This document shows, piece by piece, positions 1-5,785 of a DNA stretch of 28,186 nucleotides. The stretch spans positions 1 through 28,186 of the IMG/VR virus record IMGVR_UViG_3300037961_002583. One strand, 5' to 3'. Below the pieces are notes generated by a model, which made no database searches, had not been told where the DNA came from, and was given only the letters and a program-made list of their open reading frames with translations. Made by a program: the position numbers and the translations under genes. Origin of the DNA: a virus. Positions within the stretch are counted from its first letter, which is position 1. The number at the start of each line of letters is the position of its first letter.

Positions 1-191
1 TGAGCGGAATGCACATAACTTCCCGCTGGATCTTGCATCAGCTGACACAACTCCTGTTGCACTGAAAGCACCAGCAATCGGATAAGAAACGTACGTTCAT
101 CGAAATCCGTCTATCAGGACAAGTTACCAATAACGGATGGAGACGCATGTCGCTTGACCATGGAACGGGGGTCAAGTACTTCAAGATTTAA
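1..191 (+). CDS. 3' end of an unidentified gene, apparently frameshifted near 83
   Basis: The window opens inside a gene read in the frame starting at base 2, which stops at TAA 83-85 after ending ALKAPAIG. Dropping one T at 83 continues the protein without interruption as GKKRTFIEIRLSGQV and on to NNGWRRMSLDHGTGVKYFKI, stopping at 189-191, three bases before the next ATG. I infer one coding region with a single-base insertion; the alternative is two separate short genes, the second with no ATG until its last 14 codons. T7-like phages usually carry the single-strand-binding protein just before endonuclease I, but this C-terminus is not acidic as gp2.5 tails are, so I do not name it. The 5' end lies outside the window. 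Confidence 0.45.
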
Positions 192-193
192 TC

Positions 194-340
194 ATGCCTA
201 CAGTCGAACTTCGTCAACGGGTCCGTGAGCAAAACTCTGCTCGTCGTGAGCAGCAATTGAAGTATCGCGGCGTTTCTTACATCAAAAAATCAATCAATGT
301 AGATGGCATTCAGATCTGGGCTAGAGGAGAAGGTTGCTGA
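194..340 (+). CDS. Small DUF4278-like protein (48 aa)
   Basis: A 48-residue ORF begins with ATG at 194, two bases after the upstream stop, and overlaps the start of endonuclease I by 38 bases. It is strongly basic, and contains the string LKYRGVSYIKKS. YRGVSY is the hallmark I associate with DUF4278, a family of tiny proteins frequent in cyanobacteria and their phages; no function is known. The N-terminal half is a charged helix (RQRVREQNSARREQQ). The family match rests on a short motif from memory, so treat it as probable. Its location between the early genes and endonuclease I suggests expression with the replication module. Confidence 0.55.
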   Translation: MPTVELRQRVREQNSARREQQLKYRGVSYIKKSINVDGIQIWARGEGC

Positions 341-656
341 CCTTCTCGTCGAGCTAGGTGTCAAGTATGAATACGAAAGCACCAAGATCCCATATGTAAT
401 CCAACATTCCTATACGCCAGACTTCGTTCTTCCAAACGGGGTCTGGTTGGAAACCAAAGGTTATTGGGATAGTGCTGACCGTAGGAAGATCAAAGCTGTT
501 AAACAACAACATCCTGATATTGATCTTCGTATGGTGTTTCAGGCACCGTTTAACAAAATTAGTAAAAAATCAAAGACAACATATGCCAAGTACTGTGAAA
601 AGCTTGGTATTCCTTGGACATCTTGGGCAAACATCCCGCTTGATTGGCTGATATGA
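303..656 (+). CDS. Endonuclease I, Holliday junction resolvase (T7 gp3-like)
   Basis: This 117-residue protein matches T7 endonuclease I in order and spacing. T7 gp3 is a dimeric PD-(D/E)XK nuclease that cleaves branched DNA: it resolves replication and packaging intermediates and helps break down host DNA. All four catalytic positions can be seen: Glu8 in FRSGLEEK (T7 E20), Asp40 in SYTPDF (T7 D55), and Glu50 and Lys52 in VWLETKGYW (T7 E65 and K67). It starts at MAFRSGLE, which corresponds to T7 residue 14, so the short T7 N-terminal extension is missing, and the C-terminus is also shorter than T7's 149 residues. It overlaps the primase-helicase start by ATGA (653-656), implying translational coupling. 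No clear Shine-Dalgarno sequence precedes its ATG. Confidence 0.93.
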   Translation: MAFRSGLEEKVADLLVELGVKYEYESTKIPYVIQHSYTPDFVLPNGVWLETKGYWDSADRRKIKAVKQQHPDIDLRMVFQAPFNKISKKSKTTYAKYCEKLGIPWTSWANIPLDWLI

Positions 657-1561
657 CAAGCGAGTTTGAACGACACATACCTTGTGGAGAGTGTGGTTCA
701 TCGGATGGCAACAGCCTCTATACAGATGGACACACCTTCTGTTTTGTTTGTCACACCTGGAAAGGCGGAGACGGCAATGTTCACAATCACAAAACCACCT
801 ATGTACAACGAATGGAACAAAGAGGATTCCCACGCCGACTTTCAAAGCGAGGAATCTCTGAACGAGTTTGTGAGGAATATGGAATCACAGCAGATGGGGA
901 CATCTTATGCTTCCATTATCGAGACAGCTCTGGACGAATTGTTGGGATAAAGACCAAGACAAAAGACAAAGAATTTAGATACGAAGGAGAATCAGATGGG
1001 AGGTTCTTCGGCCAACATCTCTTCCGACACAAAGGAAAGAGAATGGTTATATGCGAAGGTGAGATTGATGCTGCTACGTGCAGAGAAGCGTTCCCTACAT
1101 GGGAAGCTGTGTCACTCCCGTATGGCGCAGCGGCTGCAAAGAAATCAATCAAACACAACTACGAGTGGCTTGAGAACTGGGATGAGGTCGTCCTGTTCTT
1201 CGATAACGATGATGCAGGCCGTAAGGCGACGCAGGAAGCGGCAAGCGTATTGCCACCTGGCAAGGTCAAGATCGCTGATCTCAAAAGCTATAAGGACGCC
1301 TCAGATGCCGCACAAGACAATAATCTTGAGGCGGTACGTCAAGCTATTTGGAATGCTCAACCATATAAGCCTGACGGGATTGTCGATGGAAAGTCTTTAC
1401 TTTCACTTGTAATCGAACCCCAACAGGATTGCATTCATGAGTATCCGTACCCAGGACTACAAGAAAAACTACAAGGTGTACGTGCAGGTGAGTTAGTAAC
1501 TATCACCAGCGGTACAGGCCAAGGCAACTGCACTGGGACTTATGTCTGCAGCTTGCGGTAA
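653..1561 (+). CDS. DNA primase-helicase, N-terminal part (T7 gp4-like), broken by internal deletion
   Basis: T7 gp4 makes RNA primers and unwinds DNA as a hexamer at the fork. This part has the primase zinc finger (Cys11, Cys14, Cys30, Cys33 in CGEC and CFVC), the TOPRIM glutamate (Glu135 in VICEGEIDA) and TOPRIM acidic motif (FFDNDDAGRKA, Asp184-Asp187), a linker, then the start of the helicase domain at GELVTITSGTGQG. The next residue should be the Walker A lysine, but the frame reads NCTGTYVCSLR and stops. Comparison with T7 gp4 indicates about 90-95 bases are missing at 1523-1527, removing Walker A K-S/T and the H1a LEES region and shifting the frame. Helicase motifs continue in the next entry. 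I take ATG 653, which overlaps the endonuclease stop as ATGA, over the in-frame TTG at 644. Confidence 0.9.
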   Translation: MTSEFERHIPCGECGSSDGNSLYTDGHTFCFVCHTWKGGDGNVHNHKTTYVQRMEQRGFPRRLSKRGISERVCEEYGITADGDILCFHYRDSSGRIVGIKTKTKDKEFRYEGESDGRFFGQHLFRHKGKRMVICEGEIDAATCREAFPTWEAVSLPYGAAAAKKSIKHNYEWLENWDEVVLFFDNDDAGRKATQEAASVLPPGKVKIADLKSYKDASDAAQDNNLEAVRQAIWNAQPYKPDGIVDGKSLLSLVIEPQQDCIHEYPYPGLQEKLQGVRAGELVTITSGTGQGNCTGTYVCSLR

Positions 1562-2129
1562 ACAATTTCACATAGGAACACATGAACGATCTGATCTCAC
1601 CGAGGCTTATCAAAGCACTCTTGCTCAGTGGAACCTCTATCTTTTTGATGGGTTTGGTTCTTTTGATCCTGATAACATCATCTCCCGAATTCGCTACCTC
1701 GCTGCGGGACTCGACTGCAGGATTGTATTTCTAGATCACCTCAGCATCTTGCTGTCAGGTCTAGACGGTGATGAACGGAAGATGATCGACACCACAATGA
1801 CCAAGCTTCGGTCGTTGTGTGAAGAGACAGGTATCTCGATGTTCCTTGTGTCTCACCTACGAAGAGCACAAGGCGACAAAGGACATGAAGATGGAGCAAA
1901 AGTTTCACTTGGACAGCTGCGTGGAAGTCACAGCATTAGCCAAATCTCTGACGCAGTTATTGGACTTGAACGAGATCAACAGAGTTCAGATGAACACGCT
2001 GATACAACAGTGCGAGTCCTCAAGAATCGCTTTACTGGGGAAACTGGCATCGCGTGTCAGCTGAAATACGACAAAGAAAAGTGCAAATTCTATGAATCAA
2101 AACAATTCAACCCGTCAACAGATTTTTGA
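1542..2129 (+). CDS. DNA primase-helicase, C-terminal helicase part (T7 gp4-like)
   Basis: This is the rest of the gp4-like protein in another frame. Codons in this frame are coherent from 1524 (GCA ACT GCA CTG, reading ATALGLMSAACGK); the ATG at 1542 is only the first in-frame start, not the native one. Visible helicase motifs are RIVFLDHLSILLSG (Walker B-type DH, T7 VIILDHISIVVS), DERKMIDTTMTKLR, FLVSHLRR (H3), LRGSHSISQISDAVIGLERDQ (LRGS switch and DNA-binding region) and RFTGETGIACQLKYD (arginine finger region). It ends in TDF like T7 gp4, whose acidic phenylalanine-terminated tail contacts the polymerase. Together with the previous entry and roughly 31 missing residues it would be about 525 residues, close to T7 gp4A (566). 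Confidence 0.88.
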   Translation: MSAACGKQFHIGTHERSDLTEAYQSTLAQWNLYLFDGFGSFDPDNIISRIRYLAAGLDCRIVFLDHLSILLSGLDGDERKMIDTTMTKLRSLCEETGISMFLVSHLRRAQGDKGHEDGAKVSLGQLRGSHSISQISDAVIGLERDQQSSDEHADTTVRVLKNRFTGETGIACQLKYDKEKCKFYESKQFNPSTDF

Positions 2130-2268
2130 ATCTCCTCATCAGCAGGCGATTTTGACGCCACCTAATCCTCCTACTGAGGAGATGATCAAGAAAGCACAAT
2201 TTATCGACAAAACTTACGTTTGGAAACATGCTGGTATTCGATCTGGAGACGGACGGTCTTCTAAATGA
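2092..2268 (+). CDS. Small hypothetical protein between helicase and polymerase (58 aa)
   Basis: An ATG ORF at 2092 overlaps the end of the helicase by 38 bases and the start of the polymerase by 41 bases, filling the 98-base gap between them. It encodes a Pro- and Gln-rich N-terminus (RQQIFESPHQQAILTPPNPP) followed by a helix-like stretch EEMIKKAQFIDKTYVWK. I recognise no family. Support is positional: it fits the tight packing of this genome, and its middle third is the only open reading of otherwise non-coding bases. Its last 13 codons overlap strongly constrained polymerase exonuclease codons, so the true end could be debated. It could be a chance ORF. Confidence 0.4.
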   Translation: MNQNNSTRQQIFESPHQQAILTPPNPPTEEMIKKAQFIDKTYVWKHAGIRSGDGRSSK

Positions 2269-2743
2269 TGTTACCCGTATTCACTGTTTGGTCATTTATG
2301 ACTCGGAGGTTAATGAGACGTATGTATTTAACGACGAGGGTTCTGAAGAGCCGATCGTTCGCGGAATACAACTGCTTGAAGAAGCAGACATTATCTGCGG
2401 TCACAATGTTATTTCGTATGACATTCCAGTTATTGAAAAAATTTACCCGTGGTTTAAATGCAAAGCATTGGTCGTTGACACCTTACTTTTGTCGCGGCTA
2501 TATCACACGGACCTTCTTAAAGTAGATTCAAAAAAGAACGATCCACGTCACTCATTGCAATTACGTGGAAGGCATTCTCTTGAAGCCTGGGGATACCGCT
2601 TAGGTGAATACAAAGGATGTTTCAGTAAGACCACTGATTGGAAAGAGTGGTCACAAGAAATGCAGGAATACTGCATACAAGACGTAAACGTTACACGCAA
2701 ACTATGCGAACACTTCCACCCCTACCTGAGTGGGTCGCGTTAG
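2228..2743 (+). CDS. DNA polymerase, 3'-5' exonuclease domain (T7 gp5-like), frameshifted near 2726
   Basis: This is the proofreading half of a family A, T7-type replicative polymerase. Exo I is at the start (FDLETDG, Asp5 and Glu7), Exo II is CGHNVISYDIPV, and Exo III is EYCIQDVNVT; SLEAWGYRLGEYKG matches T7 SHALEAWGYRLGEMKG. Reading is collinear with T7 gp5 up to CEHFHPYL, then the frame gives SGSR and a stop. One frame away the same bases read EWVALEHKVAQILA, the correct continuation (T7 VDIEHRAAWLLAKQ). This implies a one-base loss, or a two-base gain, around 2720-2731. There is no recognisable -1 slippery heptamer (codons CAC CCC TAC CTG), so a programmed shift is unlikely. Confidence 0.92.
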   Translation: MLVFDLETDGLLNDVTRIHCLVIYDSEVNETYVFNDEGSEEPIVRGIQLLEEADIICGHNVISYDIPVIEKIYPWFKCKALVVDTLLLSRLYHTDLLKVDSKKNDPRHSLQLRGRHSLEAWGYRLGEYKGCFSKTTDWKEWSQEMQEYCIQDVNVTRKLCEHFHPYLSGSR

Positions 2744-3972
2744 AGCACAAGGTTGCACAAATACTAGCTACGCAAGAACAACATGGATGGTATTTCGATG
2801 AGCGGTCTGCATGGCAACTTGCATCGTCTCTCCAACAAGAACTTCAAGATCTTGAAGAAGTACTTCGCACGCGACACCCTTACGTCGCAGGAAGTGAATT
2901 CACTCCAAAACGAAATAACAAAACTAGCGGCTACATCGAAGGTGCACCCTTCACCCGACTCAAAGAACTAAACCCTACCTCTCGCGATCACATCTCATGG
3001 ATATTGCAAACGTACTATGGTTGGAAGCCAACCCAGATGACAGCTACTGGGAAGCCCATCGTGGACGAAGTTATTCTGACCGAGATTGGGTCAGAGATTT
3101 CTACGATGTTTGCGAGATGTTTGACGGTAACGAAAATGCTTGGGATGCTGTCGAACGGCATGAACGCATGGCTGAAACTATCCACGAAACATAATCGTAT
3201 TCACCACCATTGTTCGGTTGCTACAGCGACACATCGTTGTGCACATCGTAAGCCAAACTTAGCGCAAGTCCCTAGTGATCTTGAGTTCAGAGCTTTATTT
3301 ACCGCTACACCTGGACAGGTGATGGTTGGTGCTGACCTTAGTGGTATTGAGTTAAGAATGCTTGGGCATTACTTATCTAAATGGGACACACATTTTGCAG
3401 ATGTTCTCTTGAATGGTGACATCCATCAAGTTAATGCTGACAAAGTAGGTGTCTCTCGTAGGCAGATCAAAACCATCACCTATGCCTGGTGCTATGGAGC
3501 TGGTAACGAAAAGATCGGGCACAGCTATGACCCACAACTTTCATCAGCTAAGGCAAAGAAGAAAGGAGCAGAGATTAGAGAAGCCTTTGTTGCTGCTATT
3601 CCTGGCATGGCTGAACTATTGGAAGCCATTGACATTGCTTCTAAACGTGGCTTTGTAAAATCTATTGATGGTCGGAAGATCAATCTAGATAGTCCTCACA
3701 AAGCCCTTAACTACCTGCTCCAGTCAGGAGCCGGTGTAATTGCAAAGCGTTGGCTTGTTATCAACGACGAAACTATCCACCAAACGAAGTTGTGTGCATC
3801 ACAACTAGCATTTATACATGACGAATTACAATTCGAGTGTGCAAGAGAGCACGCCGAAGACTTATCAACATCCTTGGTATACTCAGCAATCGCTGCTGGA
3901 GAATACTACAACCTCAGAGTCCCAATCGAAGCTGAAACCAGCGAAGGAGAGTCTTGGGCGGCTACGCACTGA
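2704..3972 (+). CDS. DNA polymerase, polymerase domain (T7 gp5-like)
   Basis: This is the continuation of the polymerase in the -1 frame. Reliable homology begins at GAG 2728 (EWVALEHK); the ATG at 2704 is only the first convenient in-frame start. The template-binding and palm elements of family A are present in order: NPTSRDHI, RIHHHCSVAT.THRCAHR.PNLAQVPS, motif A GADLSGIELRML near 3331, the NGDIHQVNADK stretch, motif B region RRQIKTITYAWCYGAG, SIDGRKI and LNYLLQSGAG, and motif C FIHDELQ with catalytic His-Asp-Glu at 3817-3825. It ends EGESWAATH, like T7 GPNWAICH. With the exonuclease half the protein would be about 585 residues, shorter than T7's 704 mainly in the thumb and insertion regions, as is usual for cyanopodoviruses. 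The T7 enzyme uses host thioredoxin as processivity factor; I see no clear thioredoxin-binding loop here. Confidence 0.93.
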   Translation: MRTLPPLPEWVALEHKVAQILATQEQHGWYFDERSAWQLASSLQQELQDLEEVLRTRHPYVAGSEFTPKRNNKTSGYIEGAPFTRLKELNPTSRDHISWILQTYYGWKPTQMTATGKPIVDEVILTEIGSEISTMFARCLTVTKMLGMLSNGMNAWLKLSTKHNRIHHHCSVATATHRCAHRKPNLAQVPSDLEFRALFTATPGQVMVGADLSGIELRMLGHYLSKWDTHFADVLLNGDIHQVNADKVGVSRRQIKTITYAWCYGAGNEKIGHSYDPQLSSAKAKKKGAEIREAFVAAIPGMAELLEAIDIASKRGFVKSIDGRKINLDSPHKALNYLLQSGAGVIAKRWLVINDETIHQTKLCASQLAFIHDELQFECAREHAEDLSTSLVYSAIAAGEYYNLRVPIEAETSEGESWAATH

Positions 3973-4357
3973 GCTAAGTACTAACCGTAGGGGTGATATT
4001 GCTGAACTTTATGTTTGTCTTATCGCAGAATGGAAGGGAGCTGATGTTTTCCGAAACGCTGGATGCGATGGCAAGACTGACATTGTTTTAAAAATTGAAG
4101 ATCAACTCGTAGAGATTGACGTTAAACTCGCCCAATATCATCAATGTAGAAAAGGTGTTTATTCTTGGAAGACTCCTACCGCTTCCAATGTAGAACTTCC
4201 TATCTACCCTGTTCTTGTCATTCCTTACGGCGACATCATGGACTGGAGAATTAGATGGAAACAACTCACGACAGCACCCAACTCTCCACCACATTGTCCA
4301 CCAGGGCTCGAAAATTTTTGGTCTAAACAACTCACTCACGTGGGTCAGGGTAAATGA
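3818..4357 (+). CDS. Hjc-like PD-(D/E)XK nuclease, predicted; start uncertain
   Basis: I recognise this as a conserved cyanopodovirus-type hypothetical. The core, about residue 57 onward from ATG 3818, reads NRRGDIAELY, then KGADVFRNAGC, KTDIVL and VEIDVKLA. That is the order of an archaeal Hjc-type resolvase: basic RG, helix Glu (E63), Asp (D88) and (D/E)xK (D101 and K103). The C-terminus has PIYPVLVIP, WRIRWKQ and CPPGLENFW. Function as a DNA nuclease is inference from the motif. The only in-frame ATG or GTG codons before the core are 3818 and 3839, both deep inside polymerase codons; the expected start, next to the polymerase stop, reads CTA AGT ACT AAC CGT at 3974. So either a non-standard start, a lost ATG or a long overlap. 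Its stop overlaps the exonuclease ATG (ATGA, 4354). Confidence 0.68.
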   Translation: MTNYNSSVQESTPKTYQHPWYTQQSLLENTTTSESQSKLKPAKESLGRLRTELSTNRRGDIAELYVCLIAEWKGADVFRNAGCDGKTDIVLKIEDQLVEIDVKLAQYHQCRKGVYSWKTPTASNVELPIYPVLVIPYGDIMDWRIRWKQLTTAPNSPPHCPPGLENFWSKQLTHVGQGK

Positions 4358-5136
4358 AACTGCTGGTAGATGCAGACTTTATTGTCTATAAATCCTGCGC
4401 TGCCGCTGAAACGGAGATCGACTGGGGTGATGATGTCATCCTTGTCACCAGTAAATTTAGCGATGCGTACAACAATGTTCTAAAAGAACTAAATAAAATC
4501 AAGAATGAGTTCTTGTGGGATACGCCTGAACTTATCTTGTTTTTCAGTGACTCTAAGAATTTTAGGAAGAAAATTTTTCCCGATTACAAGGGTCATCGGA
4601 ATCGTAAAAAGCCCTGTGGATACAGGCGCGTAATTACAGAACTTGCAAATGACTATGAAGTTATCAGGATGCCTGAGCTTGAAGCTGATGATGCCATGGG
4701 TATCTACGCTACTGCAAATCCTGGCAACATCATTGTCAGTCCAGACAAAGACATGCGTCAGATCCCAGGCCGTGTCTACAACCTAGACGAGACACTCCAC
4801 ATCACACCTGAGGAGGGTGCTAAGTGGCACTTGATTCAGACACTGGCTGGTGATCAAACAGATGGTTACAGCGGTGTCCCTGGTATCGGTGTCAAACGTG
4901 CAGTCGCTTTGTTTGACGAAGATGGTTACAGCTGGGAGACAGTTGTGAAAGCCTTTGCAAATAAGGAGCTTGATGAAGACGCTGCATTGATGAACGCACG
5001 TCTAGCAAGAATCCTTACCTGTGAAGACTATGACCCAATCAACAGACAAGTCATTCCTTGGACCCCCACCCCCGGTTACAGAGTTGACGATGGAGCAACA
5101 GTTCAAGATGAGAAGGATAGAGGATCTACTTCCTGA
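4354..5136 (+). CDS. 5'-3' exonuclease, flap/RNase H-like (T7 gp6-like)
   Basis: This 260-residue protein resembles T7 gp6, the exonuclease that removes RNA primers and degrades host DNA for nucleotide recycling. Metal-binding acidic residues of the FEN superfamily are visible: LLVDADFIVYKS (Asp6, Asp8), PELEADDAMG, VSPDKDMRQIPG, and the helix-hairpin-helix region AGDQTDGYSGVPGIGVKRA, which aligns with T7 KGDITDGYSGIAGWG. DSKNFRKKIFPDYKGHR.R.KKPCGY matches T7 DSVNWRKELVDPNYKANR. It is slightly shorter than T7 gp6 (300 residues). The weak upstream CAGGG and ATGA overlap suggest coupling to the nuclease gene before it. Its last 47 bases overlap the next small gene. Confidence 0.93.
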   Translation: MKLLVDADFIVYKSCAAAETEIDWGDDVILVTSKFSDAYNNVLKELNKIKNEFLWDTPELILFFSDSKNFRKKIFPDYKGHRNRKKPCGYRRVITELANDYEVIRMPELEADDAMGIYATANPGNIIVSPDKDMRQIPGRVYNLDETLHITPEEGAKWHLIQTLAGDQTDGYSGVPGIGVKRAVALFDEDGYSWETVVKAFANKELDEDAALMNARLARILTCEDYDPINRQVIPWTPTPGYRVDDGATVQDEKDRGSTS

Positions 5137-5266
5137 AGCAGATAAGAAAGATCTAATCACGGTCTTTCTTGCTCTTCAAAAGCAGAACTTCGTTCTATCT
5201 AATACTGTTACTAATCTGATCAAACAATGGCCGAATCACCCACCCACTACACCCGAGGTCAAATAG
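5090..5266 (+). CDS. Conserved small hypothetical protein (58 aa)
   Basis: ATG 5090 opens a 58-residue ORF that overlaps the exonuclease end by 47 bases and the DUF3310 gene by 40 bases. It reads MEQQFKMRRIEDLLPEADKK, then a hydrophobic helix FLALQKQNFVLSNTVTNLIKQWP. The overall look, an amphipathic helix pair with no cysteine or catalytic motif, matches the kind of small protein found next to the exonuclease in cyanopodoviruses, but I can assign no function. The ORF is open further upstream to 5021, but those codons overlap the exonuclease entirely, so the 5090 ATG is the likely start. Possible binding partner of a replication enzyme, purely from context. Confidence 0.6.
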   Translation: MEQQFKMRRIEDLLPEADKKDLITVFLALQKQNFVLSNTVTNLIKQWPNHPPTTPEVK

Positions 5267-5526
5267 AAGTATGGGATTTCATTAGAGACCAAGACCTCAA
5301 CTATCACCTAGGCAATGCTATTAAATATATTTGCAGAGCCGGTTTCAAAAGTAATAACACAAAGACTCAAGACCTTAAGAAGGCTATCCACTATCTTGAA
5401 AATGAACTCCACCACTGCACATTGCAGATCGAAAAGTCTGAGCGATCAAGCAATCGAATTCCGGTCGGCGTATGGAATCCAGAACGCGATGGAGAACCGG
5501 ACTATGCAACGGGATTTGATCGCTGA
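5227..5526 (+). CDS. DUF3310 protein
   Basis: The N-terminal 65 residues carry the DUF3310 pattern: SPTHYTRGQIEVWDFIRDQ, then LNYHLGNAIKYICRAGFK and DLKKAIHYLENEL. These proteins are small, helical and widespread in tailed phages; they are often labelled nucleotide kinase-like, without good biochemical proof. The last third, after LHHCTLQIEK, does not look like the family and overlaps the conserved N-terminus of the MazG-like gene by 125 bases. In one of the other frames a TGA lies at about 5440 within CTGAGCG, so the native gene may end there, with a one-base change having extended it; this is inference. Its ATG overlaps the previous gene by 40 bases. Confidence 0.75.
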   Translation: MAESPTHYTRGQIEVWDFIRDQDLNYHLGNAIKYICRAGFKSNNTKTQDLKKAIHYLENELHHCTLQIEKSERSSNRIPVGVWNPERDGEPDYATGFDR

Positions 5527-5785
5527 AGAGGCTAAAGAGTTTGCTTCAGCGGTTGAGAATGAACCGTACGAAAATGAACTAAAGGAGCTAGCAGATCTTG
5601 TTTATGTCTGCTTCCAATACGCTGAAAATATGGAATGGGATCTAGAGGAAGCACTTGATCGTGTCCATAAATCAAACATGTCCAAGCTTGGTTTGGACGG
5701 TAAACCAATCCGCCGTGCTGACGGCAAGGTCTTGAAAGGACCGAACTACCAACCACCTATTTTGAACGATCTCGTAAATGCCTGA
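5402..5785 (+). CDS. MazG-like nucleotide pyrophosphohydrolase
   Basis: From ATG 5402 this is 127 residues. The MazG/HisE-type all-alpha fold is indicated by SDQAIEFRSAYGIQN, then LIAEEAKEFASA (the ExxE motif, metal ligands), ELADLVYVCFQYAEN (the ExxD-type second motif ELADLVY) and the C-terminal VHKSNMSKLGLDGKPI tail that is typical of phage members. Such enzymes hydrolyse NTPs or dNTPs, or possibly ppGpp, and in cyanophages have been linked to managing host nucleotide pools; the substrate here cannot be read from sequence. The start is unclear because the first 125 bases overlap DUF3310; ATG 5489 (MENRTMQRDL) would avoid this but cut a conserved helix. It overlaps the RNR ATG at 5778, giving a nucleotide metabolism cassette. 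Confidence 0.78.
   Translation: MNSTTAHCRSKSLSDQAIEFRSAYGIQNAMENRTMQRDLIAEEAKEFASAVENEPYENELKELADLVYVCFQYAENMEWDLEEALDRVHKSNMSKLGLDGKPIRRADGKVLKGPNYQPPILNDLVNA

Noticed and set aside
1523-1561. An intein or intron in the helicase
   Set aside because: Sequence is missing, not added, at the break; no splice-site residues or homing endonuclease.
2711-2743. Programmed -1 frameshift in DNA polymerase
   Set aside because: No X-XXY-YYZ heptamer and no clear downstream stem; several other indels nearby make a simple lesion more likely.
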